NCBI GenBank assembly: GCA_002320665.1
Contig: DCKO01000016.1
Coordinates: 3,857-66,567 of the forward strand
Reading direction: 5' to 3'
DNA: 62,711 bases
DNA from: Micavibrio sp. UBA1672
GTDB lineage: Bacteria > Pseudomonadota > Alphaproteobacteria > Micavibrionales > Micavibrionaceae
Part shown: positions 44,036 to 53,262 of the stretch, in pieces
How the letters are laid out: every line of letters starts with the position of its first letter
How positions within the stretch are numbered: position 1 is the first letter of the stretch
The notes under the pieces: model-generated
Databases searched by the model: none
Told to the model about the DNA's origin: nothing
What the model saw: only the letters and a program-made list of their open reading frames with translations
Position numbers and translations under genes: made by a program

Positions 44036-44149
44036 ACACGAAACAGATTTTGGAATTCAGATTTTTACGCATTTACTAGTTAAACACATTTCTAGCCCAC
44101 CTCAACTCAAGACTCACGCCAGTCCCCTCAGGGGGCTGGCATTTTCTTT
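44036..44149 (+). ncRNA. Predicted sigma-54-dependent small RNA (about 110 nt)
   Basis: The interval runs from the start site expected from the sigma-54 promoter to the T tail of the intrinsic terminator. No ATG-led ORF lies in it on the plus strand. It holds a single-stranded looking pyrimidine run CCCACCTC (44096-44103) that could pair with Shine-Dalgarno sequences. The layout (NtrC-family regulator, upstream palindrome, sigma-54 promoter, ~110-nt transcript, strong terminator) is the same as for Vibrio luxO and qrr. The 5' end and expression are inferred; targets are unknown. Confidence 0.7.
44118..44149 (+). terminator. Strong intrinsic terminator of the predicted sRNA
   Basis: GCCAGTCCCC pairs with GGGGGCTGGC around the 3-nt loop TCA (44118-44140; ten pairs including one T-G). 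ATTTTCTTT follows on the plus strand. On the minus strand there is no T tail, so it does not serve the convergent torF-like gene. Confidence 0.88.
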
Positions 44150-44172
44150 AAGAACTTAAAAAGGCCTTTTTA

Positions 44173-44898
44173 TCAGAAGCTTCTGGATATTCCAAAAATC
44201 ACACGGGAATCACAGCCATCGGCGCACTCGCTTGGCTCGTCCAGATCTGTATCTACATATTGCAGTGACAAATCAAAGCCAGCATATGTGTATCCCAAGC
44301 CCACAGACCAGTCTGTATAATCGGGAACACCAAATGCAGCGTTATCGTCAATTTCCTGATACCCTACATGACCGGATAAAGAGAAATCATGCGGCAATGG
44401 AACATCGACATTCAATGCATAATATTGTGCATCGCCGCTATCCCCGAAATATTCCGGCGAGTAGTTCACAGAAGCCGATGCCGAGAATATCTCAAAATCA
44501 TAACCAACAGCCAATGAGCCTTCCCAAAAATCATAATTAAGAGAGCTATCTGCGCCAGGATAGGCATAGTAAATTACACCGATATCGTAGTTGATATCAT
44601 GAAATGCATTGCCGTAGCCCGCATAGAAATCAATTTCTACATTAGCTTCGTCACTATCATTGAAATCAACATTTGACCCCCAAATACCGGCATATAAACC
44701 GCTATCATGAGAGATATCAAAACCACCCTGAACCGCTGGATGCTCATCTGACTGAGCAATACCGCGGAATGAATACTCGGTTACAAAACCAATATTTGCA
44801 GAAAGCTCGACATCAAAATCATCTGATGCAGCAAAGGAATGGACAGGGTATAAAAACGCAGTGGCAAGTGCTGTATAAGCGATGATTTTCTTTTTCAT
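44173..44898 (-). CDS. TorF-family putative porin
   Basis: A Sec signal (MKKKIIAYTALATAFLYPVHSFAA) leads to a beta-barrel with alternating hydrophobic residues. The start of the barrel, SANIGFVTEYSFRGIAQSDEHPAVQGG, and GLYAGIWGSNVDF are typical of the TorF/Gcw_chp family. It ends in SRVIFGISRSF, with the C-terminal Phe needed for BAM recognition. AGGCGG precedes the ATG. Substrate unknown. The stop lies 24 nt past the sRNA terminator on the other strand. Confidence 0.93.
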   Translation of the reverse strand: MKKKIIAYTALATAFLYPVHSFAASDDFDVELSANIGFVTEYSFRGIAQSDEHPAVQGGFDISHDSGLYAGIWGSNVDFNDSDEANVEIDFYAGYGNAFHDINYDIGVIYYAYPGADSSLNYDFWEGSLAVGYDFEIFSASASVNYSPEYFGDSGDAQYYALNVDVPLPHDFSLSGHVGYQEIDDNAAFGVPDYTDWSVGLGYTYAGFDLSLQYVDTDLDEPSECADGCDSRVIFGISRSF

Positions 44899-44987
44899 CG
44901 TGACCGCCTAAATCTAAAAGAATTAATTATGCTATAAAATTAACACAAAGGAAAAATTGTGCAAGTGTAATAGCTTAATTTTACTGC

Positions 44988-45023
44988 AAAAAAAATGCCC
45001 CTCCGATTTTAAGTTTCGGAAGG
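44988..45023 (-). terminator. Intrinsic terminator after ompW
   Basis: On the minus strand CCTTCCGA pairs with TCGGAGG (one-base bulge) around AACTTAAAA, followed by GGCATTTTTTTT. It lies 28 nt past the ompW stop. Confidence 0.7.
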
Positions 45024-45050
45024 ACAAAAATTTTATTATCAGGTTATATC

Positions 45051-45695
45051 TTAGAATCTGTAAGATACGCCAGCGCCAACAATCCATGGATTCAGGTCAA
45101 CATTATTGGCCTGAAGAGGTGTTGCGCCAAGGTTAACATCAACATCGACTTCCAGATTGATATATTTGGCATCAAAGTTAATACCCCAATTATCATTGAT
45201 CCAGTAATCGAAACCAGCCTGTGCAGCAAGGCCGAAACCACCTTCTACGTCAAGGTCGTTAAAGCCCGTGCCATCATCTTCACCGTAGAAGTATGAATAG
45301 TTGATACCTGCTCCAATATATGGGCTGAACTTTTCATCAGGCATAAAGTGATATTGCAAAGTCAGTGTCGGGGGTAAAATCCATGTCTCACCCAGATCAA
45401 GCGTGCCAGCATCCAATGAATGCTGCGCGGTGGCGGCAATTAACTCGGCTGCAATGTTTTCTGTGAAGAAATATGTCAGGTCAACTTCAGGCGTAACCGC
45501 ATGGCCAACATCTGTTCCTAATGATGTACCGTCTACAATGCCATCTCCGTCCGCAAAAACGCCAATACCTCTGAGACGAATCTGAAATCTTTCCTTGGCG
45601 AAATAACCTTCACCAAGATCTTTCGCGTATGACGGAAGACTTAACGTTGTCAACGCAACACCGGCCAACAAAGCCGTTCTCATAACTTTTTTCAT
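45051..45695 (-). CDS. OmpW family outer membrane protein
   Basis: A Sec signal (LLAGVALTTLSLPSYA) leads to an eight-strand barrel. FQIRLRGIGVFADGDG, HAVTPEVDLTYFFTENIAAEL, ILPPTLTLQYHFMPDEKFSPYIGAG-type and GVSYRF at the end match OmpW. 214 aa. AAGGGG lies 10 nt before the ATG. OmpW is often induced under anaerobic conditions (FNR in enterics), which fits the nearby cbb3 operon and Fnr gene. The gene is monocistronic. Confidence 0.95.
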   Translation of the reverse strand: MKKVMRTALLAGVALTTLSLPSYAKDLGEGYFAKERFQIRLRGIGVFADGDGIVDGTSLGTDVGHAVTPEVDLTYFFTENIAAELIAATAQHSLDAGTLDLGETWILPPTLTLQYHFMPDEKFSPYIGAGINYSYFYGEDDGTGFNDLDVEGGFGLAAQAGFDYWINDNWGINFDAKYINLEVDVDVNLGATPLQANNVDLNPWIVGAGVSYRF

Positions 45696-45772
45696 AGTAA
45701 AAACCCCTTTAGAAAAATAAACTTGGACAGGATAGTACTCGAATGAATCTGATAATACTTGATAAGAGTCAA

Positions 45773-45928
45773 TTAATCATCGGTTTTTTCATCATCATCC
45801 AATAATATTCTGTGCGCTGCACCTTCCAAATCCTCATATTGACCGGATTTGAGTGTCCATATGAAGGCTACTAGCCCTATAAGGCCTAGGAATAATGCAA
45901 TGGGGATAAGATAAATAAGAACGCTCAT
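45773..45928 (-). CDS. ccoS: CcoS, cbb3 oxidase maturation protein (51 aa)
   Basis: MSVLIYLIPIALFLGLIGLV gives the single helix near the N-terminus, then the conserved FIWTLKSGQYEDLEGAAHRIL and an acidic end. These are the CcoS features (short membrane protein with W-x3-SGQ-[YF]-[ED]DL). The ATG overlaps the ccoI stop by 4 nt. CcoS is required for insertion of cofactors into CcoN. Last gene of the operon; 77 nt separate it from ompW. Too short for most ORF callers. Confidence 0.92.
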   Translation of the reverse strand: MSVLIYLIPIALFLGLIGLVAFIWTLKSGQYEDLEGAAHRILLDDDEKTDD

Positions 45929-48165
45929 GTACCCAATTTTAACCGGAAAGAGTTGGCGATCACAAGCAAAGATGATCCTGACATCGCCAAAGCCGCGATA
46001 AAAGGTGTTACATAGCCCATAATAGCTAAGGGGATTGCTATAATATTATAGAGAATTGCCAAGGCAAAATTCTGTTTCACAAGGTTTTGTGTTTTTCGGG
46101 CAGTTTTATATATCTCGTAAACTGGGCCAAGTTTATCCCCTGTGAAAATAATATCCGCGGCATTTTGTGCCATATCGATCGCAGTACCCGGCGCAATAGA
46201 GACATAAGCACTTTTAAGAACAGGTGCATCATTTAAGCCATCCCCTACCATGAGAACTTTGTGCTCCTCTTTTTGTAAATTTTCCAATATTTTATATTTT
46301 TGCAGAGGTGTTTGCTCGGCATATATTTTTTCAATACCAGCTTCTTGTCCAATTCTTTCAGCAACTTCTCTGCGGTCGCCAGAGACAAGAAAGGATTTTA
46401 TATTGGCTGACTTTAGGTGATTAATCACGTTTTTAGCATCACTCCGAAGTGTATCTTCAAAGTAAAAACAGCAATATTTTGAGTCATCAATATTCAACCA
46501 TAATTCTACAAAACCTGAGGGCTTCGCCCCTTTATCTCCGCACCATGTGCGGCTACCGAGCTTTATAGTTTGACCTTCGTATATGGCAGAAAGCCCCTGC
46601 CCTTCATGTTCCTGAATATCATCAAGCTGAAGCAGTTGTCCTTCATAAGCCTTGGTCAGAGCTTTGGAAAGTGGATGCAAACTGTGGCTAGCCAAAGAGG
46701 CTGCTAGTTGAAATGCTTTCTTATCTGGTACATTTTTTAATTTCAGCTCTCCTTCAGTCAAAGTTCCGGTTTTGTCAAAAATAGCCGTATCAATGGCAGA
46801 GAGTCTTTCTAAAGCATCACCTGATTTTACAAACACGCCCTTCTTGATGAGTTTGCTTGTGGCCAAAACCTGCACAACAGGAACAGCCAGCCCCAAAGCA
46901 CAGGGACAAGTGATAATTAAAACCGTGATGGCGATCATCAACGCATCTTGCCAGATAATCCCGCCCAGAAATATCCATCCTAAAAATGTTGCGCCAGACA
47001 TAGTGTGCACCACTGGCGTATAAAGCCGCGCTGCCTTATCGGCTAAACGCACATAAGAAGCTTGTGCTTGTCCAGCCTTGTCCATCAAGCGTACAATATC
47101 AGAGAGCAACGAATCATCGGCAGCCTTTGAGACCGTCAGGGTTACTGGCGCGGCAATATTCATGGTACCTGCAAAGACCTCTTGCCCTATTTTGATTTCC
47201 CGTGGCAAAGTTTCGCCTGTGACTAATGATGTATCGACGGTACTTGCTCCGCTTTTGATGATGCCATCAACCGGAAATTTTTCTCCGGCTGCGATCTTAA
47301 CCATCATGCCTTCTTTGAGATCACGAATTAAAACGCGTTTGGTTTGATCATTTTGTAAAACAGTTGCAAAGCCCTGAAAGCTCTGCAACAGATTATGTGC
47401 AGAAGAACGCGCATGATCTCTTGCCTTAAAATCCAGATAACGCCCGATCAGCAGGAAAAAAGTCAACATCACCGCCGAGTCGAAATAGACATGCTCACCG
47501 CCATTAATTGTTTCAAAGAGACTTGCTCCACTGGCGAGAATTAGTGCCAATGAAATAGGTACATCCATATTTGTATGGCCAGTTCTCAAAACTTTCAGCG
47601 CTGACCGGAAAAATGGCCTGCCGGAAAAGGCAATTGTGGGCATGGCAATTAGCGCTGATATCCAGTGCAGCAATTCGCGTGTGCCCATGCCCATAGTTTC
47701 TGCAGTGGTGCTCCAGATTCCAACCGAGAGCAACATCACATTGCCCATAGCAAAGCCTGCAACGCCTAAACAAAGCAATAAAAACCGCTCTTCGGATTTT
47801 GTGCCTTCTTCTAATGATTTTTCATCATAAGGCTGCACGCCATAGCCAAGATTTTCAACTATTTTGATAAAATCATTAGCGCTTGCAGCATCCCCTTCCC
47901 ATTCAATATATAGCCGCTTGGCAGAAAAATTCAGGCGCGCGGTTTTGACTTCCTGCCTAGCATTGAGAGCTGATTCAATTTTCTGAATGCATAATGCGCA
48001 TGTCACGCCCTGCACTAAAATGGATAAATTCCAATTGCCATCTTGCGCTTTTGCAGCGAGTGTTTCATAGCCAGTTTCTTCGGTTTGGTTTATTCCGCTA
48101 TGATTGTCAGGCGTGTCTTGTATTGCGAGGTTTTGTCCCATTGTGCTTTCAGTTGGGCTTCCCAT
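45925..48165 (-). CDS. ccoI: CcoI (FixI), copper-translocating P1B-type ATPase for cbb3 assembly
   Basis: CcoI supplies copper for the CcoN binuclear centre. An HMA domain has GVTCALCIQK (Cys56, Cys59). Helices with CPCALG (about residue 420), the phosphorylation motif DKTGTLTEGE, SGDRREVAERIG and VGDGLNDAPVL follow. 746 aa. The start is uncertain: ATG at 48165 or 48141, each overlapping the ccoH end. It sits between ccoH and ccoS, the standard order. Confidence 0.95.
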   Translation of the reverse strand: MGSPTESTMGQNLAIQDTPDNHSGINQTEETGYETLAAKAQDGNWNLSILVQGVTCALCIQKIESALNARQEVKTARLNFSAKRLYIEWEGDAASANDFIKIVENLGYGVQPYDEKSLEEGTKSEERFLLLCLGVAGFAMGNVMLLSVGIWSTTAETMGMGTRELLHWISALIAMPTIAFSGRPFFRSALKVLRTGHTNMDVPISLALILASGASLFETINGGEHVYFDSAVMLTFFLLIGRYLDFKARDHARSSAHNLLQSFQGFATVLQNDQTKRVLIRDLKEGMMVKIAAGEKFPVDGIIKSGASTVDTSLVTGETLPREIKIGQEVFAGTMNIAAPVTLTVSKAADDSLLSDIVRLMDKAGQAQASYVRLADKAARLYTPVVHTMSGATFLGWIFLGGIIWQDALMIAITVLIITCPCALGLAVPVVQVLATSKLIKKGVFVKSGDALERLSAIDTAIFDKTGTLTEGELKLKNVPDKKAFQLAASLASHSLHPLSKALTKAYEGQLLQLDDIQEHEGQGLSAIYEGQTIKLGSRTWCGDKGAKPSGFVELWLNIDDSKYCCFYFEDTLRSDAKNVINHLKSANIKSFLVSGDRREVAERIGQEAGIEKIYAEQTPLQKYKILENLQKEEHKVLMVGDGLNDAPVLKSAYVSIAPGTAIDMAQNAADIIFTGDKLGPVYEIYKTARKTQNLVKQNFALAILYNIIAIPLAIMGYVTPFIAALAMSGSSLLVIANSFRLKLGT

Positions 48166-48560
48166 TTCCCTTTCAAAGGTAAATCCGGCTTTGCTTCATA
48201 AATACCGTTTCCTTTATGATCAAATGTAATATCAAAGTCATAGCCTTTTTTGACAGGGCGCACCAGATGGGCTGTCACTTTTGCATCAATAGGCACTCCA
48301 TCAGCAGCTTTTAATTCCCAGCGTAAAACACCATTTTTGAAGTTTGCTTTTTGATTTAACTCTGGCTGGGATTTTGCGCTTTCAAGCGTTTCATCATAAG
48401 CCAACCCCTTCTCATAGGGCTTATCCGTGATGACGCCACTATGGCTGTTCACAGCTGTAATAATGTAAACAGCATTTACCGCAATAATCACAGCGAAGAA
48501 AGCAATAAAGCTTAAGAGAACCCATGTCCCTTTTTCAGGAGCTAAAATACCGTTACTCAT
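48090..48560 (-). CDS. ccoH: CcoH (FixH), cbb3 oxidase assembly protein
   Basis: An N-terminal transmembrane helix (GTWVLLSFIAFFAVIIAVNAVYI) leads to a periplasmic domain with YEKGLAYDETLESAKSQPEL, the FixH signature. 156 aa from the ATG at 48560, which has AAGGA 8-10 nt upstream; the longer frame to 48596 overlaps ccoG and is disfavoured. CcoH stabilises the cbb3 complex. It overlaps ccoI. Confidence 0.92.
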   Translation of the reverse strand: MSNGILAPEKGTWVLLSFIAFFAVIIAVNAVYIITAVNSHSGVITDKPYEKGLAYDETLESAKSQPELNQKANFKNGVLRWELKAADGVPIDAKVTAHLVRPVKKGYDFDITFDHKGNGIYEAKPDLPLKGKWEAQLKAQWDKTSQYKTRLTIIAE

Positions 48561-48561
48561 T

Positions 48562-49956
48562 TTATCGATCCTTTCTTGTGATAAAGACGCTTTCATAGGT
48601 ATCGGTAATCTCGCCGTCTTTTAGTGTAAATGTGATATCGCGCGGCGGGCCGGCTTCAACATCGGCATGAACATAGAAATGATAAGAGCCGACACTATCG
48701 GCAGGAACATATAATTTATCTTTGCTGGCATCCCCTGCTGCCTTCACATCAATATCTGCATTATCCAGTCCTTCAAGGCTTAGTTGGTAGGTGCGGTGTT
48801 CATGGGTTTTATTCTGGATTTTTAGAACATAACCGTTGCGGATTTCGCCGCTTGAAAGTTGTACAAAAACAGGGTTACGATCATGTAATACTGCTATATC
48901 AAGAGGTGCTCTGGTGATCAACCCATAGAGCATAATGCCACCAACTATCGCAATCACACATGAGTAATAGATGGTGCGCGGGCGGATAAATTTGAATTGT
49001 GTTTCCTTACCTCTGGTCAGGGATCTCATATGATTTTCAGTATCATAGCGGATTAGGCCTTTTGGCTTATTGATTTTCTCCATGACATTGTTACAGGCAT
49101 CGACGCACAGACCGCAGGCAATACATTCCATTTGCAAGCCTTGGCGAATATCAATGCCCATAGGACAAACCTGTACACAAAGGCTACAATCTATACAATC
49201 GCCGTGCCCTGCCTGTTGTTCACCCTTTTTTAGTTTACCTCTAGGCTCGCCGCGGCGTTCATCATATCCGATAATCAGCGTATCATTATCAAACATCGCG
49301 GATTGGAACCGCGCATAGGGACACATATAAGTGCAAACTTGCTCTCGTGCAAAACCCGCCATCAAATAAGTACTAAAGGTCAGACCAATAATGAACGTTA
49401 GCACCGTTGGTGAAACATCAAATTCGAAAAAGCTGCGGACCAATGTCGGCGCATCATTGAAATAGAGCACAAATGATCCGGCTGTACACCATGCAATGAC
49501 CAGCCAGACAAAATGCGTTAGCCCCAGCTTATAGATTTTTTCCCATGTCCAGGGTCCTTCACGAAGTTTTTTACGGGCATTTCTGTCGCCTTGGAAAATA
49601 CGCTCAACCCAGACAAACAAGTCTGTCCAGACCGTTTGCGGGCAAGTATAACCACACCATACGCGTCCCAAAAGACTTGTAACAAAAAACAATCCTATAG
49701 CGGCAAGAATAAGGATACCTGTGATGTAATAGACTTCTTGCGGCCAGATTTCGATCCAGAACCAATAGGCCCGCGCATTGTTCAGATCAATTAAAATTGC
49801 CTGATCCGGCGCGGTTGGACCGCGATCCCAGCGAATAAAAGGTGCCAGATAATATATGCCAAGGGTGACGATCATTGCCGCCCATTTCAGTTTACGATAC
49901 CTACCCCAAACGCGTTTGGGATAAATGCGTTCCTGCTTGGCAAAATATTGTAACAC
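48562..49956 (-). CDS. ccoG: CcoG (FixG/RdxA), polyferredoxin of the cbb3 maturation system
   Basis: Several N-terminal helices, with WCGYTCPQTVW in between, and two 4Fe-4S motifs CIDCSLCVQVCPMG and CIACGLCVDACNNV. The C-terminal part is an Ig-like FixG domain (VKIQ-like, GEIRNGYVLKIQNKTHEHR). CcoG is thought to reduce Cu(II) for CcoI. 464 aa. The start is a GTG at 49956, 5 nt after the ccoP stop. Confidence 0.95.
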   Translation of the reverse strand: MLQYFAKQERIYPKRVWGRYRKLKWAAMIVTLGIYYLAPFIRWDRGPTAPDQAILIDLNNARAYWFWIEIWPQEVYYITGILILAAIGLFFVTSLLGRVWCGYTCPQTVWTDLFVWVERIFQGDRNARKKLREGPWTWEKIYKLGLTHFVWLVIAWCTAGSFVLYFNDAPTLVRSFFEFDVSPTVLTFIIGLTFSTYLMAGFAREQVCTYMCPYARFQSAMFDNDTLIIGYDERRGEPRGKLKKGEQQAGHGDCIDCSLCVQVCPMGIDIRQGLQMECIACGLCVDACNNVMEKINKPKGLIRYDTENHMRSLTRGKETQFKFIRPRTIYYSCVIAIVGGIMLYGLITRAPLDIAVLHDRNPVFVQLSSGEIRNGYVLKIQNKTHEHRTYQLSLEGLDNADIDVKAAGDASKDKLYVPADSVGSYHFYVHADVEAGPPRDITFTLKDGEITDTYESVFITRKDR

Positions 49957-49961
49957 TGTTT

Positions 49962-50918
49962 TTACTCTTGGTGTGAGGGGTCATTATTGTCTTGTATATT
50001 CGTATCGTCTGATGGAACAGTTTCACTGTAAGTATCATCTTTTTCACCGCCACCTAGCTGATGAATATAGATGGCCAGTTGACGTATTGTGTTTTTGTCA
50101 AGACGCTCGCCCCAAGCTGGCATCATACCTGCTCTGGCATTATAGACTGTCTCGTAGATACTTTGTCGATCACCACCATAAAGCCAGATTTTATCCGTCA
50201 GATTTGGTGCGCCAAATTCTTGCAAGCCTTTACCATCTGCGGCGTGGCATGATGCACATTGCTGACCGAATATTTCTTTGCCTTGATCATAGCTATCTTT
50301 ATGATGACCACCTGAAAGTGTCAGCACATAATCAACGACGGCATCAACCTCTTCTTTTTTCAACAAGCCATCCTTACCGAAAGCGGGCATTTGTGAGACG
50401 CGACTATCCAGATTATCTGCGCGAATACCATATTCCAACGTCTGGTGAATATCTGATAATTTACCGCCCCAAAGCCAGTCATCATCATTTAAATTCGGAT
50501 AGCCCATACCGCCTTGCGCACCTGTACCGTGACATGTCGCACAATTGTCTTTGAAGGCTGATTTACCGCCCGCCATAGCAAAAGCATATAGTTCAGGATC
50601 ATTTAAAACTTCTTCGTTGCTGGCCTTTTCAAACCGCTCCAGATAGGTTGCCTGACGCTGTACAATTTCTTTCTGACTTTCAGCCAGTTCTTTATATTGT
50701 GTATATCCAGCGGTTCCTTTTGTATGACCAGATAGAGTTGGCCATGCAGGATACACTACAAAATACCAAACAGACCAGAGAATACAGATCAGGAATACCC
50801 ATACCCACCAGCGTGGCAAAGGATTATTCAGCTCTTTCAAGCCATCCCATTCATGCCCTGTGGTTTCAACACCGGAGACATCATCAACTTCTTTTTTATG
50901 TTCTTCATTATCGCTCAT
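49962..50918 (-). CDS. ccoP: CcoP, dihaem cytochrome c subunit of cbb3 oxidase
   Basis: An N-terminal helix (WWVWVFLICILWSVWYFVVYPA) anchors it. Two cytochrome c domains have CATCHGTG and CASCHAADG haem-binding motifs. The N-terminal GHEWDGLKELNNPLPRWW is a CcoP signature. 318 aa. It overlaps ccoQ (ATGA). It carries electrons from cytochrome c to CcoO. Confidence 0.97.
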   Translation of the reverse strand: MSDNEEHKKEVDDVSGVETTGHEWDGLKELNNPLPRWWVWVFLICILWSVWYFVVYPAWPTLSGHTKGTAGYTQYKELAESQKEIVQRQATYLERFEKASNEEVLNDPELYAFAMAGGKSAFKDNCATCHGTGAQGGMGYPNLNDDDWLWGGKLSDIHQTLEYGIRADNLDSRVSQMPAFGKDGLLKKEEVDAVVDYVLTLSGGHHKDSYDQGKEIFGQQCASCHAADGKGLQEFGAPNLTDKIWLYGGDRQSIYETVYNARAGMMPAWGERLDKNTIRQLAIYIHQLGGGEKDDTYSETVPSDDTNIQDNNDPSHQE

Positions 50919-51070
50919 TCGTCATGCTCCTGAAGGGGAATATTGCCATGATTTTTATAGGTATTTTTACTGCCTGGGCGGAATGTCCAAAGGGTAACCG
51001 CGCAAAAAAACAGGAAGAAAAACAGCAGACCTATAAGCCCTAAATTTGCATCTGCAAAGAAATGCTTCAT
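50915..51070 (-). CDS. ccoQ: CcoQ, small cbb3 subunit (51 aa)
   Basis: One helix ([21 protein letters not shown]) followed by [21 protein letters not shown]. The helix-then-FRPG/K-rich ending is typical of CcoQ/FixQ. The ATG overlaps the ccoO stop by 4 nt, and the stop overlaps the ccoP start. It stabilises CcoP interaction in some species. Too short for routine ORF detection. Confidence 0.9.
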   Translation of the reverse strand: MKHFFADANLGLIGLLFFFLFFCAVTLWTFRPGSKNTYKNHGNIPLQEHDE

Positions 51071-51822
51071 TCTGCACCTCCTGTTTCTCCGATATCCTCA
51101 ACATCTTTGATGGCATTGAAATCTACCATCGTGCCCAAAACTTGCAGATATGCGATCAAAGCATCCATTTCAGAGATGATATTCGGCTGACCGTCAAAAT
51201 CTCTTGCATTTACTTTTTCACCATAGCGCTCCTGCAAACCACCGATCTCAGAGCGCGCCTCACCATGGGCTTGGGCTATTGCATCTTTTTCAGCGTTTTC
51301 GATCATTTCATCTGTATAAGGTACACCCAGTGTTTTGAGGGTTGCCAAGTGTTTGTCCAAATCATGCAGTTTCGCGCCTCTTTTCAGAAGAAAACTGTAT
51401 GATGGCATAATCGATTCAGGCACTAGATCTCTTGGTTCAACCAAGTGCGCCTTGTGCCATTCATCTGAATATTTCCCTCCCACACGAGCCAAGTCAGGGC
51501 CTGTTCTCTTAGATCCCCAAAGGAAAGGGTGATCATACATGCTTTCAGCAGCCAGAGAATAATGACCATAACGCACAACCTCATCACGCAATGGGCGAAT
51601 TTGTTGTGAGTGACATGCCATACAGTTTTCACGGATATAGATATTTTGTCCGGCCAATTCCAGAGGCGTATAGGGACGCATACCTGTTACAGGCTCGATG
51701 ACAGTTTCTTTGCGAAAGAGCGGTATAATCTCGACAATCCCGCCTATCGAAATGACGACGATTACCAGCACCAAAAGCAATAGCGCATTTTTTTCTAAAT
51801 GTTCGTGGTTGCTCCAACTCAT
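51067..51822 (-). CDS. ccoO: CcoO, monohaem cytochrome c subunit of cbb3 oxidase
   Basis: An N-terminal helix ([23 protein letters not shown]) and one haem-binding motif [12 protein letters not shown], followed by [34 protein letters not shown] CcoO signature. 251 aa. Its ATG overlaps the ccoN stop. It passes electrons from CcoP to the CcoN haem b. Confidence 0.97.
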   Translation of the reverse strand: MSWSNHEHLEKNALLLLVLVIVVISIGGIVEIIPLFRKETVIEPVTGMRPYTPLELAGQNIYIRENCMACHSQQIRPLRDEVVRYGHYSLAAESMYDHPFLWGSKRTGPDLARVGGKYSDEWHKAHLVEPRDLVPESIMPSYSFLLKRGAKLHDLDKHLATLKTLGVPYTDEMIENAEKDAIAQAHGEARSEIGGLQERYGEKVNARDFDGQPNIISEMDALIAYLQVLGTMVDFNAIKDVEDIGETGGAE

Positions 51823-53255
51823 GCCGCAGCTCCTTGTAGTGCGTTGTTATTATATTCTTTTTCATTCACATCGCCGCGAATGGTTCTCCAGAAATTGTAA
51901 GCCATTATCAAGGCCCCAGCCAGATAGAGAACCCCACCCAAAACACGGATGATGTAGAATGGTTTCATGGCCATTACACTTTCAACGAAGGAGTATTCCA
52001 AGAAGCCCATCTCGTTGTAATCACGCCACATCAGCCCTTGCATGATGCCGGAAACCCACATCGCCGCTATATAAAATACGATACCGAGCGTTGCGATCCA
52101 CAAATGTAAAGAGACCAGCTTGGTAGAGTATAGTTTCTCGCGGCCCCATAGTTTTGGCACTAAATGATATAGAGCACCAAAAGATATAAACCCAACCCAG
52201 CCCAAAGCGCCTGAATGCACGTGACCGATTGTCCAGTCTGTATAGTGAGACAATGCATTCACATAACGGATAGACATTAATGGGCCTTCAAATGTGCTCA
52301 TACCATAGAATGCCAATGCGACAATCATGAATTGGAGAACCGGGTCTTCACGTAATTTATTCCACGCACCTGACAGGGTCATAACACCGTTGATCATACC
52401 ACCCCAACTTGGCATCCATAGCATAATAGAAAATGTCATACCTAAAGTTTGTGCCCAATCAGGCAAAGCTGTGTAGTGCAAATGGTGAGGTCCTGCCCAC
52501 ATATAGATAAAAATTAAAGACCAGAAGTGGACAATTGATAAACGATAAGAATAAATCGGGCGCTCAGCTTGTTTGGGAATAAAGTAATACATCATCCCCA
52601 AAAATCCTGCAGTCAAAAAGAAGCCAACAGCATTATGAGCATACCACCACTGAATCATCGCACTCTGGACACCGGAAAAAGCTGAATAGCTTTTTGCATC
52701 CAGAACGCCGATCGGAAGAGCCAACCCGTTCCCAAGGTGAAGAACAGCAACTGTAATAATAAAAGCCAGATAGAACCAATTTGCCACATATAGATGTGAA
52801 ACCTTACGATTAACAATGGTCATGAAATAAACCACAAGATAGGCTACCCAGACGACTGTAAGCCATAAATCAGCATACCATTCAGGCTGAGCATATTCTT
52901 TGGATTGGTTTACGCCCAGAACATAACCAAGAGCAGCAATCACAATGAAGAATTGATATCCCCAAAAGGTAAAATTCGCTAGACCATCATTCCACAAGCG
53001 CACATGACAAGTGCGCTGAACAACATAATAGCTCGTTGCGAAAAGAGCATTTCCTCCGAAAGCAAAAATCACAGCCGATGTATGAAGTGGACGCAAACGT
53101 CCAAAGCTTAAATATGGCTCAATATTCAAGTCAGGGAATACCATTTGCAAGGCAATAAATATGCCTGCAGCAAAACCAACTATCCCCCAAAATACCGTTG
53201 CCAAAGTGAATTTCTTGACGACATCATAATTATAATTCGGATGTTCCATGTTCAT
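51819..53255 (-). CDS. ccoN: CcoN, catalytic subunit I of cbb3 cytochrome c oxidase
   Basis: Haem-copper oxidase subunit I with twelve helices. [50 protein letters not shown] and [15 protein letters not shown] hold the haem and CuB histidines. 478 aa, normal. It is the catalytic centre of high-affinity respiration at low oxygen. Directly upstream (7 nt) is the SafE/TauE-like gene in the same direction. Confidence 0.98.
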   Translation of the reverse strand: MNMEHPNYNYDVVKKFTLATVFWGIVGFAAGIFIALQMVFPDLNIEPYLSFGRLRPLHTSAVIFAFGGNALFATSYYVVQRTCHVRLWNDGLANFTFWGYQFFIVIAALGYVLGVNQSKEYAQPEWYADLWLTVVWVAYLVVYFMTIVNRKVSHLYVANWFYLAFIITVAVLHLGNGLALPIGVLDAKSYSAFSGVQSAMIQWWYAHNAVGFFLTAGFLGMMYYFIPKQAERPIYSYRLSIVHFWSLIFIYMWAGPHHLHYTALPDWAQTLGMTFSIMLWMPSWGGMINGVMTLSGAWNKLREDPVLQFMIVALAFYGMSTFEGPLMSIRYVNALSHYTDWTIGHVHSGALGWVGFISFGALYHLVPKLWGREKLYSTKLVSLHLWIATLGIVFYIAAMWVSGIMQGLMWRDYNEMGFLEYSFVESVMAMKPFYIIRVLGGVLYLAGALIMAYNFWRTIRGDVNEKEYNNNALQGAAA

Positions 53256-53262
53256 TACTTTC

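Noticed and set aside
44158..44171. AAAAAGGCCTTTTT palindrome just after the TorF-type gene
   Set aside because: It has no loop and a weak A/T stem, so it is not a convincing terminator.
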